Positions 20,147 through 28,594 of a stretch of DNA of 64,000 nucleotides are shown one piece after another. The DNA is taken from NCBI GenBank assembly GCA_016716365.1, contig JADJWM010000018.1, positions 124,001-188,000 on the forward strand. Direction: 5' to 3'. How positions within the stretch are numbered: the stretch's first letter is position 1; every line of letters starts with the position of its first letter. The DNA comes from Chloracidobacterium sp. Lineage in GTDB: Bacteria > Acidobacteriota > Blastocatellia > Pyrinomonadales > Pyrinomonadaceae. The notes under the pieces were generated by a model. The model was not told the DNA's origin, ran no database searches, and was given only the letters and a program-made list of their open reading frames with translations. The translations under genes were made by a program, and so were the position numbers.

Positions 20147-21892
20147 ATGCCTTCGGCCACCGACCGCACATCCCCTACACGCATTGGATCGCTCGTCTTT
20201 CGCGGCAAGACCGCGCTTCTGCAGCTTCGCCGGGCCGGGAGCGACGCTTTCGACAAACGCGTTTCCCGTCATTCGAAAAGATCAGGTTTGTCGAGCGATG
20301 CCGTGATCGCAACATCGCGGACCCCGCTTTGGACCGAGATCGAGCCGGAAGAGCGTTTCCTGGTGGCGGGCAAGATCCACAATCTGCGGCTCGCCGCGCG
20401 GCGGCTCGACGGCCTCGAAATTCCGGCCGGTCAAGTCTTCAGTTTTTGGAAGCACGTCGGTAGGGCAAGCCGGTTCAAAGGCTATGTCGAGGGTCGCGAG
20501 CTTCGCGAAGGCTGTATCATCCCGAACGTGGGCGGCGGGCTCTGCCAAATGTCGAATGCACTCTACGACGCGGCACTCGAGGCCGGGCTCGAGATCGTCG
20601 AACGTCATGCACACACGCAGATAGTCGCAGGTTCACTGGCCGAAAAAGACCGCGACGCGACGGTCTTTTGGAATTATGTCGATCTTCGCTTTCGGTCCGA
20701 ACAGCCTCTTCGCATCGAGGCCCGGCTCGATGAAAAGGACCTTATCGTTCGATTTCGCGGTGAGAAACTGAACGGATCGCGGCCGCACCAGATCCGGCGG
20801 ATCGCGGTGCATAACGACACGCCGGCATCGTGCGCAACCTGCGAAATGGGCGACTGCCATCGCGTGGTCGACGCGGCTGAGCATCGCGATTTCGGGAAGA
20901 CTGCATATCTCGTTGACGAGTTCTCGCCGGAGTTCGACACACTTATCCAGGGCTCGCGGACCGGCAAAGATGTCCTGCTCTTGCCGCTCGACGGAAAGCG
21001 GTTTCGAAAAGGGAACTATGCCTGGACGATCCGCGGCTTCGGCTCGGTCAAACAGAGCCTTCTTGTCACGGCCGTCCGTTCCTATCGATCGAGGAAGTTG
21101 GCCGCGCAAGGCCGGACGCGACAGCTAAACCTCCTCGCGATGTACGAGCGCCTCGCAGAAAGCTATGCCAAACGGCTCGGCTACGATGTGCTTCACGTCG
21201 TCGTACAGCAAAATCTCCTTCCTTTTCTATGGAAGAGCGGCCATCTCGGCGGGCGAACGTTCGACGTGTTGATGACCTCGCTTCCTATGGCCGAACTGCA
21301 GAAAAGACTCGACCGGGCCGCGGAGCTTCATCCCGAGAGCTCGACGCTAGGCGATTTCCGAGCTGATCCGGCCCTTATCGCGGCCGAAACGGATGCACTA
21401 AAACGTGCACGCCGCATTATCACCCCTCATTCGGACATCGCCGCCCTTTTCCCAAACCGCGCAATGCGGCTTCCATGGGATCTTCCCGCGACAAAAGAAG
21501 CCGCCCCTCGTCTTCGCGGCGGCAAGCCCGTGGTCGTCTATCCGGCGGCCACCGTCGGCCGCAAGGGCTGCTACGAGCTTCGCGAAGCTCTCCGGGGTCT
21601 GGACGTTAAACTCATTTTGCTCGGCCCGATGATCGAGGATGCCGGATTCTGGGAAGGCTTCGATATCGAACAAGTGGCCGACGATTGGCTGGCACGGGCC
21701 GATCTCGTATTACTTCCGGCACACGTCGAACACAAGCCCCGTCGCTTGCTGCTTGCGGCCGCCAACGGGATCCCCGTCATCGCGACGTCCGCTTGCGGTG
21801 TCGATGGCGTGGCCGGGATCCGCTCGGTTCCGCCCAGCGATACGGACGCGCTTCGAACTGCCATTCGCGAAGCTTTGGGCACTTCAAGCTAA
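20147..21892 (+). CDS. VanW family protein fused to a GT-B glycosyltransferase-like domain
   Basis: About 581 residues from the ATG at 20147, which has a GGA upstream; an upstream in-frame ATG at 20081 overlaps the divergent gene and is less likely. The N-terminal half is a VanW domain: LDGLEIPAGQVFSFWKHVG, GYVEGRELREG and the hallmark NVGGGLCQMSNALYDAAL. Cys residues follow in ASCATCEMGDCH. The C-terminal 250 residues resemble a GT4-type nucleotide-binding half: KPVVVYPAATVGRKGCYEL, LARADLVLLPAHVEHKP and GIPVIATSACGVDG. VanW proteins are linked to the cell envelope, but their biochemistry is unclear. The fusion suggests a role in envelope glycan work (inference). Confidence 0.78.
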   Translation: MPSATDRTSPTRIGSLVFRGKTALLQLRRAGSDAFDKRVSRHSKRSGLSSDAVIATSRTPLWTEIEPEERFLVAGKIHNLRLAARRLDGLEIPAGQVFSFWKHVGRASRFKGYVEGRELREGCIIPNVGGGLCQMSNALYDAALEAGLEIVERHAHTQIVAGSLAEKDRDATVFWNYVDLRFRSEQPLRIEARLDEKDLIVRFRGEKLNGSRPHQIRRIAVHNDTPASCATCEMGDCHRVVDAAEHRDFGKTAYLVDEFSPEFDTLIQGSRTGKDVLLLPLDGKRFRKGNYAWTIRGFGSVKQSLLVTAVRSYRSRKLAAQGRTRQLNLLAMYERLAESYAKRLGYDVLHVVVQQNLLPFLWKSGHLGGRTFDVLMTSLPMAELQKRLDRAAELHPESSTLGDFRADPALIAAETDALKRARRIITPHSDIAALFPNRAMRLPWDLPATKEAAPRLRGGKPVVVYPAATVGRKGCYELREALRGLDVKLILLGPMIEDAGFWEGFDIEQVADDWLARADLVLLPAHVEHKPRRLLLAAANGIPVIATSACGVDGVAGIRSVPPSDTDALRTAIREALGTSS

Positions 21893-21911
21893 CACGGGTT
21901 AATCTGAAAGC

Positions 21912-22736
21912 ATGCTCGATAATGCCAAACAGCGTGTTTACGACATACTCGTTGACACCGACGATAACGAGTTGATCGACAGGGTCATTGCGTTCGGCCT
22001 CGTGCTTTTGATCGTAGCGAACGTTGCCGCCGTTGTGCTCGAAACGGTCGACAGCGTCTATCAGCAATACGAGGCGTTCTTCACGTATTTCGAGGCATTC
22101 TCGCTCGCGGTCTTTTCCATCGAGTACTTGCTTCGTCTTTGGGTGGCACCGATGGACCCTCGCTACAAGGGACGGTTCCGCGGACGGCTTCGCTATGCCC
22201 TGACCCCGATGGCGATCATCGACTTCCTCGCGATCGCCCCAGCGTTCATTCCGCTGTTCTTCGCGGTGGACCTGCGTATCATCCGCGCACTCCGGATCTT
22301 CAGGCTATTCCGCTTGCTTAAGATGAGCCGGTATGTCGAGTCGCTGAATTCGCTCGACGACGTGGTCCGGGCAAAGAAGGAGGAGCTTCTGGTCACCACG
22401 GTCATGCTCCTGATCCTTTTGCTTTTTTCCGGAAGCCTCATGTATCTGGTCGAGAATGAGGCCCAGCCGGACAAGTTCCCTGACATGCCGTCAGCTCTTT
22501 GGTGGGGGCTCGCGACGCTCACTACGGTCGGTTATGGTGATGTGTTCCCGATCACGTCGGTCGGGAAGGTGCTTGGCGGGATGATCGCATTTCTCGGTAT
22601 CGGCATGTTCGCCCTGCCGACCGGCATCCTCGCAAGCGGTTTCGCTGAAGCGATCCAAAAGAAAAAGCGGGAGCCGCAAAGATCGGCCGAGTGCCCCCAC
22701 TGCGGACGCGAGATCTCACCGGGACCGAAGACTTAA
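21912..22736 (+). CDS. Voltage-gated potassium channel (ion transporter family)
   Basis: A 274-residue six-helix channel of the Kv type, active as a tetramer in the inner membrane. S1-S3 are hydrophobic, and S4 carries regularly spaced arginines (DLRIIRALRIFRLFRLLK). The pore loop has the selectivity filter TTVGYGD, followed by S6 (MIAFLGIGMFALPTGILASGF). The C-terminus has a short CPHCGREIS element, half of a zinc ribbon, conserved in some bacterial homologues. Transport of K+ follows from the filter. The gene starts 19 bases after the VanW gene and may share its transcript. Confidence 0.93.
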   Translation: MLDNAKQRVYDILVDTDDNELIDRVIAFGLVLLIVANVAAVVLETVDSVYQQYEAFFTYFEAFSLAVFSIEYLLRLWVAPMDPRYKGRFRGRLRYALTPMAIIDFLAIAPAFIPLFFAVDLRIIRALRIFRLFRLLKMSRYVESLNSLDDVVRAKKEELLVTTVMLLILLLFSGSLMYLVENEAQPDKFPDMPSALWWGLATLTTVGYGDVFPITSVGKVLGGMIAFLGIGMFALPTGILASGFAEAIQKKKREPQRSAECPHCGREISPGPKT

Positions 22737-22883
22737 TTTGATCGCGAAAAGGCGACCGGACAGTCCTCACTCAGTTCCAGCGTCCATTTAATTGAAAATT
22801 AATTCCCGCCGGTGCAACGAATTAAGCCTCGTGCGTTTCAAACGTACTGCCGGGCCCGATCCTGTCCGTGGAGGAAGATTTTC

Positions 22884-23405
22884 TTGCAAGTCGTCGTAAA
22901 GCTCCTACTTTTTGCCGCAGTGTTCTCGGGAGCCGCTATGTCTCAACCACCCGAACCGCTTGAGAATCGCCTACTTGAACAGGTTTATCTCGCGAAGGAC
23001 GACGGCCTCGGCGCACCGGGTGAAGAGCGTTCGGAATTCGTGACAACCGACATTCCCATTCACTGCGTCGTAGTTTTGAGCAATGTCGAATCGGCAACGG
23101 TCCGGATGGACCTTGTTGCGGTCAGTGTTGCCGGCGTGAAGCCCGGGACGAAGGTCGTCTCAGCAAGCTATACCACATCGGACTTTCAGGACCACGTATA
23201 TTTTACCGGCAAGCCCCGCGGGCTGTGGGTCCACGGTGAATATCGGGCCGACATCTTCATCAACGGCTCACTCGTGCACAAACGTGCTTTCCGTGTGATG
23301 CCGGCGGCCGGCCCGGCCGGTTCGGTGAAACGAACCGATCCCAAACGGTCCGGCCGGAATAGCTCCGCAGGGGTTGTGCGGAAAGTAAAACCCGACGAAG
23401 AGTAA
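22884..23405 (+). CDS. Hypothetical exported protein
   Basis: A TTG start at 22884 is preferred because GGAGGA lies at 22870-22875 and it begins a signal peptide (VVVKLLLFAAVFSGAAMS); the in-frame GTG at 22812 has no ribosome-binding site. The resulting 173-residue protein is exported. The middle (HCVVVLSNVESATVRMDLVA ... YFTGKPRGLWVHGEYRADIFING) looks like an all-beta domain. The tail is basic and disordered (KRTDPKRSGRNSS). I recognise no family. It converges with the RRM protein gene. Confidence 0.65.
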   Translation: MQVVVKLLLFAAVFSGAAMSQPPEPLENRLLEQVYLAKDDGLGAPGEERSEFVTTDIPIHCVVVLSNVESATVRMDLVAVSVAGVKPGTKVVSASYTTSDFQDHVYFTGKPRGLWVHGEYRADIFINGSLVHKRAFRVMPAAGPAGSVKRTDPKRSGRNSSAGVVRKVKPDEE

Positions 23406-23435
23406 AACCAAAAGGCCGCCCCGAAGAGGACGGCC
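23404..23435 (-). terminator. Rho-independent terminator of the RRM gene
   Basis: GGCCGCCC (23414-23421) pairs with GGACGGCC (23428-23435), with one G-T wobble and a short loop. Read on the minus strand the stem is followed by TTTTGGTTTT. It overlaps the end of the convergent plus-strand gene. Confidence 0.7.
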
Positions 23436-23460
23436 CATGGTCAAAACTTGGAAACGCGAA

Positions 23461-23814
23461 TTACCAGCGATTAGGGCTTCCGCCGAAATCGTTGCTTCTC
23501 CCGCCGGCATAACCGCCGCCGCTGTATCCGCCTCGACCTCCGCCGTAACCGCCGCGATTGCGGTTCTCCTGCGGCTTCGCTTCGTTAACCTTCAACTCGC
23601 GGCCATCGAATTCTTTTCCGTTGAATTCTTCGATCGCTTTTTCACCCTCTTCCTTCGATGACATTTCAACGAAGCCGAAACCACGTGAGCGGCCCGTTTC
23701 GCGGTCCTCGATAATGTTTGTCGACTCGACGGTGCCGACCTGGCCAAAAAGCTGCTCAAGGTCTTGCGTACTCGTCTTAAAAGGAAGGTTGCCTACATAA
23801 AGTTTCATCGTCAT
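23461..23814 (-). CDS. RRM-domain RNA-binding protein with glycine-rich tail
   Basis: A 117-residue protein with one RNA recognition motif. RNP2 is KLYVGNLPF and RNP1 is RGFGFVEM, with the two catch-all helices in between. The tail after residue 85 is a Gly/Arg/Tyr-rich low-complexity segment (NRGGYGGGRGGYSGGGY). Such small proteins are known in cyanobacteria, proteobacteria and acidobacteria, often cold-induced, and act as RNA chaperones. Two in-frame ATGs (23814 and 23808) are possible. A -10/-35 pair at 23928-23955 would give a 5' leader of about 110 bases, consistent with post-transcriptional control. Confidence 0.92.
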   Translation of the reverse strand: MTMKLYVGNLPFKTSTQDLEQLFGQVGTVESTNIIEDRETGRSRGFGFVEMSSKEEGEKAIEEFNGKEFDGRELKVNEAKPQENRNRGGYGGGRGGYSGGGYAGGRSNDFGGSPNRW

Positions 23815-23927
23815 AATCTGAATTTCTTACCCTTTCCCGATCCGGGATGTCCAAGAGAAGCGCAGAATGGGAACGGTCTTGCAAAAAGGAGACGATCCGC
23901 ATCAGGTGCTCAAAAAACGAGCAGCTT

Positions 23928-23955
23928 CTTATACCAATGACCAGCCTGCTCTCAA
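23928..23955 (-). promoter_or_regulatory. Sigma-70-type promoter of the RRM gene
   Basis: On the minus strand, -35 TTGAGA (23950-23955) and -10 TATAAG (23928-23933) are separated by 16 bases. The predicted start is near 23921, giving a leader of about 110 bases that includes a small hairpin (GCTC/GAGC around 23908-23922). Confidence 0.5.
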
Positions 23956-24124
23956 ACTACCCAAAAAGACCGTCTTTAGCGGAGCGCGTCAAACGACGCG
24001 AGAGAAGGACGTAACGCCACTAATAATGCATTGAAAGTCAGCTAATTGCAAGCGGAAATCTTCACCGCGGCACACCAAATGGCGAACTTGATGCATCACA
24101 CGAACATTGATCCGGTGCTGTGAA

Positions 24125-24190
24125 GTACCGTTACGACGGAAACCCTTAAGGCCTGAGAGCCGTTATACCCTGACGGCCGGAGGGCGGTAC
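24125..24190. other. Potential structured RNA element upstream of TonB receptor 2
   Basis: GTACCG (24125-24130) can pair with CGGTAC (24185-24190), enclosing an inner stem GCCGT (24159-24163)/ACGGC (24173-24177). It contains CTGAGA and ACCCT, superficially like a TPP riboswitch, but the rest of that consensus is missing. It lies about 310 bases before the receptor start. This may be a regulatory RNA or chance pairing. Confidence 0.25.
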
Positions 24191-24497
24191 GAAGCGCGGC
24201 TCGACAGCCGTGTTACGCATCTGTAAATTTGGGTTGAATTCGATATTAAATGCGGTTAGAATCGCACGGTATCGAATAAGGCTGCTGCACCCGCAATATC
24301 CCTGTTTGGCGACCTTTACACACGGACGGCTTCTTTGTCCGCTGTCGTCGCCAGGGGGGCAGGCCGTAACAACGATCCGGCGGGTTCACGGTTCTCGGCC
24401 CGAACGCCTTATCGGGCGCAAAGCGTTTCTGACCAGGTTCCAATTTCAAATGTAGATGGTCGGTCTTACCGATCCTTCGACGGAGGTTACTATCAAG

Positions 24498-27400
24498 ATG
24501 ACGAGAGTAATTGTTTTGATCACGATGGTCGCTGCTTTTTGTCTAGGGGCCTTGGCCCAGGCGGGAGGTTCGACGGCCGAGATACGCGGGCGTGTGGTTG
24601 ACCCGAACGGCGCGGTCGTTCGCGGGGCGACCATAACGCTGACAGATCCTGCCCGCGGATTCAGCCGGACCGCCAACAGCGATGAAAACGGCGAGTATCG
24701 TTTCCTCTCACTCACGCCGGGCGTCTACCAGATCAAGGTCGAGGCATCCGGGTTCTCGACTCAGGTGAAGAACGCGGTCCAGGTGACCGTCGGCCAAACT
24801 TCCGACCAGGATTTCGCAATGCAGGTCGGGGACGCGACGGCGACCGTCGAGATAACCGGCGATTCACCGCTGATCGAAACCGACCGGTCGCAGCAGTCGA
24901 CGACCTTGAGCGAACGCGTCATCCGAGACCTGCCGATCGACCGCCGGGATTACCTGACGTTTACTCTGCTGGCGCCGGGCGTCGTTGATTCGAACGCCCT
25001 TGCCGATAACTCGGATTTCCGCGTCACCCAAACGCCCCAGAGCGGCCTTTCGTTCTATGGCAATAACGGCCGCGGAAACAGCGTTACCGTGGACGGTTCC
25101 GAGGCGAACGATCAGGGCGGGGGGGTCCGCTCGACCCTCAGCCAGGAAGCGGTCCAGGAGTTTCAGATCAATCGGAGCAACTACAACGCGGAATTGGGCG
25201 GGGCCAGCGGCGGAGTGATCAACATCGTATCGAAGACGGGGACAAATCGCGTCAGCGGCAGCGTATTCGGCTATTTCCGCAACCAGTCGCTCGACGCCAC
25301 CGATCCGTTCAATATCGTCCTTGAGGGAAATACGACACGCCGGATCAAACCGGATGCGAATCGCCAGCAATATGGATTTAGCTTAGGCGGGCCGATCGTC
25401 AAAGACCGTATGTTCTTTTTCGGCGGTTATGAAGGTCTGCGGAGGCGTGAATCGTCGGCCGTGCCGCTCCTGACCGACCTCAGCATTTTCGGACCGACAG
25501 CCGCCCAAAGCGCGATCCTCGCCGCACTCGCGGGCAGTTTGGATCCGACGCCGGTTCCGTGCGTCACGGGCGTTTCGGTCCCGAGGGCCGCTTGCGCGGG
25601 CATCCTTACGGGTGTTCTCAGCGTCGATCAGCCGGTCCAAGACCTCTTTCGTCAGAACAGCGGCGTGTTCCCGTTCAATTCTGATTCGCACGCAGCCTCG
25701 TTCCGCGGCGACTATATCCCGAGCGCATCGAACACGTTCTTTCTGCGTTACAGCTTCAACGATCGCGACGAACAGAACCAATCGACTCGTGCCCTTCTTG
25801 CTTTTTCACGCGGCAATAACGTCGATGTTCTTGACCACAACCTGACCGGGGGCTGGACGCACATCTTCAGCTCGGGCATGAGCAATGAGCTTCGCCTTCA
25901 GGCAAATTATAACGAACTGACCGTGCTGTCGACCGACCCGCACGGTCCCGAACTGAACCTTGCCGGCTTCGGCTTTTTCAACCGCGACATCTTTCTCCCG
26001 AGTTTCAATATCGATCGCCGGTACGAGATCGTCGACAATTTTTCCGTCGTCAGCGGCAATCACCGCCTGAAGTTCGGTGGGAGCTTCCTGCTGCGTGACG
26101 GCTACTTCGATTCCAAGACGTTCTTCGGCGGCCGTTTCGGTTTCGGGACATTGCCGGGTGCGCTTGTAAGCCCACAGCTTGCGACCACATCCATCAATGC
26201 CATTCAGTCGCTGGATCTCGGCCTGCCCCAGTCATACCAGCAGGGCTTTGGCGATGGCATCGTCGGCGGCAAATTGCCGTATTATTCCGTTTACGGACAG
26301 GACACGTGGAAGGCACTCCCCAATCTGACGTTCAATTACGGGCTCCGATACGAGATCGATACACGCCGCGAACCCCTTCGGACCTTTTACGGCAACTATG
26401 GCCCCCGGGTCGGCGTCGCCTGGGACCCCTACAGCGAGGGAAAGACCATCATCCGCGGCGGTTACGGGATGTTCTATGCCCAGATCCCGTTCGTGATCGA
26501 TTATGTGGTCCAATCGCTTAACGAGATCGACGGCTTCCGCCAGATCCCGCAGGTTCTGACCACGATCAATACGGCCGGTGCACAGAGTGCCGTCAACATC
26601 TTCCGGACGCTTCGGGCTCAAGGGGTGATCGGTATTCCAAACACCGTCCGGACCATCACGCCGGCCGATCTGGCCCAGTTCGGCATCAACGTCTCGCAAA
26701 CGGGGCCGCGAAATCCGCTGACCGTCCTTTTCCGTGCGGATCCGACCTATCGAAATCCTCGGGCACAGCAGGGAAGCATCGGCTTCGAACAGGAGGTCAC
26801 GTCCGGGACAAGCTTTTCGGCGAGCTACGTCTGGGCGTTGACGCAGTACATCACCCGAGCCCGAGACATTAACCTTCGGAATAGGCCGCTAGGGCCGCGT
26901 GGCATCCGTGAGTGGGGGGCCTTCGCTCCCGACTGTGCCGGCGCCGGGATCGTTAACTGCTTCATCAACCCGACGCTCTTCCAGGAGATCATTTACGAAT
27001 CGGCCGCGTCGGCGAATTACAACGGCCTCCTGATCGAGTTCCAGTCCCAGATCGGCCGCAATTTCGCGTTCGCCGGAAACTATACGTTAAGCGAGGCAAA
27101 CGATCAGGTCACCGACTATAACAGCGATTTCCGGGCATTCGACCAAACCTTCGATGATCCCGAATACTCGCTTTCGGCCTTTCACCAGCGGCACAAGTTT
27201 GTGATCTATTCGGTCATTACGACGCCGTGGAGGAACCCTGCCCTTCGGGACTGGACGTTCACGCCGATCATCCGGGCCAATAGCGGCCGGCCGTTTAATC
27301 TGCTTGCCGGTGCCGACGTGAATGGCGATCGAAGCACCAACGGCGACCGTCCGCTGCTTCGGCTGAACGGCCTGGACCAGGGAGCGATCCCGCGGAATGT

Positions 27401-27668
27401 TGGCAAGGGGCCGGGCTTTATGACGGTGGACCTTCGCGTCATGCGGAGATTTGCGTTCAACGAGAACATGAGCCTCGACCTGACGGCCGAGGCGTTCAAT
27501 TTGTTCAATCGCCTGAACTTCTCATCGGTGAACAATACGGTCGGCACTTTCTGGCCGACTACCGTCGATGTTCGCGGAAATCACGACGTTGGGCCGAGCG
27601 GGCCGCTTGGCTTCACTTCGGCTTTCGATCCGCGGCGCATACAACTCGGGGCGAAGTTCCGCTTCTAG
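24498..27668 (+). CDS. TonB-dependent receptor with carboxypeptidase-regulatory-like domain (receptor 2)
   Basis: A 1056-residue outer-membrane receptor. The start at 24498 is chosen because GGAGG lies at 24482-24486 and it begins the signal peptide (VIVLITMVAAFCLGALAQ). The regulatory-like domain reads AEIRGRVVDPNGAVVRGATI ... YRFLSLTPGVYQIKVEASG. The plug includes ERVIRDLPIDRRDYLTFTLL, VDGSEANDQGGG and ELGGASGGVINIVSKTG. The barrel ends RRIQLGAKFRF. One loop has a Cys pair typical of extracellular loops (CVTGVSVPRAAC). The substrate is unknown. No TPR companion is adjacent, unlike receptors 1, 3 and 4. A terminator follows at 27693-27722. Confidence 0.92.
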   Translation: MTRVIVLITMVAAFCLGALAQAGGSTAEIRGRVVDPNGAVVRGATITLTDPARGFSRTANSDENGEYRFLSLTPGVYQIKVEASGFSTQVKNAVQVTVGQTSDQDFAMQVGDATATVEITGDSPLIETDRSQQSTTLSERVIRDLPIDRRDYLTFTLLAPGVVDSNALADNSDFRVTQTPQSGLSFYGNNGRGNSVTVDGSEANDQGGGVRSTLSQEAVQEFQINRSNYNAELGGASGGVINIVSKTGTNRVSGSVFGYFRNQSLDATDPFNIVLEGNTTRRIKPDANRQQYGFSLGGPIVKDRMFFFGGYEGLRRRESSAVPLLTDLSIFGPTAAQSAILAALAGSLDPTPVPCVTGVSVPRAACAGILTGVLSVDQPVQDLFRQNSGVFPFNSDSHAASFRGDYIPSASNTFFLRYSFNDRDEQNQSTRALLAFSRGNNVDVLDHNLTGGWTHIFSSGMSNELRLQANYNELTVLSTDPHGPELNLAGFGFFNRDIFLPSFNIDRRYEIVDNFSVVSGNHRLKFGGSFLLRDGYFDSKTFFGGRFGFGTLPGALVSPQLATTSINAIQSLDLGLPQSYQQGFGDGIVGGKLPYYSVYGQDTWKALPNLTFNYGLRYEIDTRREPLRTFYGNYGPRVGVAWDPYSEGKTIIRGGYGMFYAQIPFVIDYVVQSLNEIDGFRQIPQVLTTINTAGAQSAVNIFRTLRAQGVIGIPNTVRTITPADLAQFGINVSQTGPRNPLTVLFRADPTYRNPRAQQGSIGFEQEVTSGTSFSASYVWALTQYITRARDINLRNRPLGPRGIREWGAFAPDCAGAGIVNCFINPTLFQEIIYESAASANYNGLLIEFQSQIGRNFAFAGNYTLSEANDQVTDYNSDFRAFDQTFDDPEYSLSAFHQRHKFVIYSVITTPWRNPALRDWTFTPIIRANSGRPFNLLAGADVNGDRSTNGDRPLLRLNGLDQGAIPRNVGKGPGFMTVDLRVMRRFAFNENMSLDLTAEAFNLFNRLNFSSVNNTVGTFWPTTVDVRGNHDVGPSGPLGFTSAFDPRRIQLGAKFRF

Positions 27669-27692
27669 CGTTATATTTTCTTAACAACTAAT

Positions 27693-27722
27693 GAGGCGGT
27701 GTCGAGGGCGCCGCCTCTTTTT
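27693..27722 (+). terminator. Rho-independent terminator of TonB receptor 2
   Basis: GAGGCGG (27693-27699) pairs with CCGCCTC (27711-27717) and is followed by five T residues. It lies 25 bases after the receptor stop and just before the 3' end of the convergent patatin gene. Confidence 0.8.
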
Positions 27723-27726
27723 AGCG

Positions 27727-28524
27727 CTATTCACCGCCCCTGCATTTAGCCAGCAGTTCGTTGATCCGGGGCAGCATCTCTTCGGCCGCCTTCTCACCGA
27801 GTTCGATCAACTCATCGCGCCGAGCGATCTCGTCCGGCCGGATGCGCACCACCTGCGGTTCTATCACAATGTCTGCTCGATAATGCTGGTTCTTTGACGC
27901 TCTCGCGATCATCAGCATTGCCGATTGGAACAGGGTTCCCACAAGCGTTGTCGGCACGGTTCGGGAAGACCCGCCGCAGCTCAAAACGTCCACCGCGACA
28001 ACGATATCGGCTCCCATTTTCCGGACCGCCTTAGTCGGCATCGGGGTTGCTGCTCCTCCGTCGATAAGGCTCCTGCCTTCTGCGTCGATCATCGGAACGA
28101 AAACTCCCGGGATCGCGCAGCTTGCGCGGATCGCGAAGCTCAAGTCACCTTTGTCCCTAAAAACGATCTCCTCGCCCGTCGCAAGATCGCACGCGACGGC
28201 GGCGAAGGGTATTTTCAGTTCTTCAAAACGGGTAACAGGGAAGTGCTTTTCGATGAAAGTTTCCATCGCCGAACTCGACAGCAGCCCACGCGGTGAATAG
28301 GAGAAACCGGCGATCCGCAGCCAGCTGACCGTCTTGCCGATCTCGACTAACTCGTCGACGCTCAGGCCCGAGGCGATCGCTCCCCCGACAAAGGAACCGG
28401 CCGAAACACCTGCGATCAGGTCCGGCTCGATCCCGTTCGCGGCGAGCGTCCTCAGCACACCCACATGCGCGAATCCCCGGGCCCCTCCGCCCGACAATGC
28501 GATTCCTAACTTTTTGCGGCCCAT
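27727..28524 (-). CDS. Patatin-like phospholipase (RssA-like)
   Basis: A 265-residue patatin-family serine hydrolase. The start at 28524 (MGRKKLGIALSGGGARG) is chosen because the oxyanion GGGARG motif normally lies at the N-terminus and upstream codons have no similarity. The nucleophile is in GVSAGS (G-x-S-x-G), and the catalytic Asp is in LIDGGAATPMP (D-G-G). There is no signal peptide or membrane helix. The family cleaves acyl esters of phospholipids. Patatins also occur as defence effectors, but no nucleotide cyclase or other defence gene is nearby. The gene diverges from the subtilase, with starts 71 bases apart. Confidence 0.88.
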   Translation of the reverse strand: MGRKKLGIALSGGGARGFAHVGVLRTLAANGIEPDLIAGVSAGSFVGGAIASGLSVDELVEIGKTVSWLRIAGFSYSPRGLLSSSAMETFIEKHFPVTRFEELKIPFAAVACDLATGEEIVFRDKGDLSFAIRASCAIPGVFVPMIDAEGRSLIDGGAATPMPTKAVRKMGADIVVAVDVLSCGGSSRTVPTTLVGTLFQSAMLMIARASKNQHYRADIVIEPQVVRIRPDEIARRDELIELGEKAAEEMLPRINELLAKCRGGE

Positions 28525-28594
28525 CCTTTCGGTCGCCGTTCCACGGCAAATTCTTTTGATTTTAACTGGTCTTTGTGAAAAACTTAACCACTCG

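Larger units (their letters stand above)
23815..24497. other. Divergent intergenic region between the RRM gene and TonB receptor 2
   Basis: About 680 bases without a credible gene. It holds the RRM promoter and leader on the minus side (23815-23955), a structured segment at 24125-24190, and the upstream region of receptor 2. I see no convincing sigma-54 or sigma-70 promoter for receptor 2. Confidence 0.55.

Noticed and set aside
24145..24190. TPP riboswitch upstream of TonB receptor 2
   Set aside because: CTGAGA and ACCCT are present, but the GAACCTGA and the closing GGAGGGA parts of the thi-box are missing, and no thiamine gene follows.
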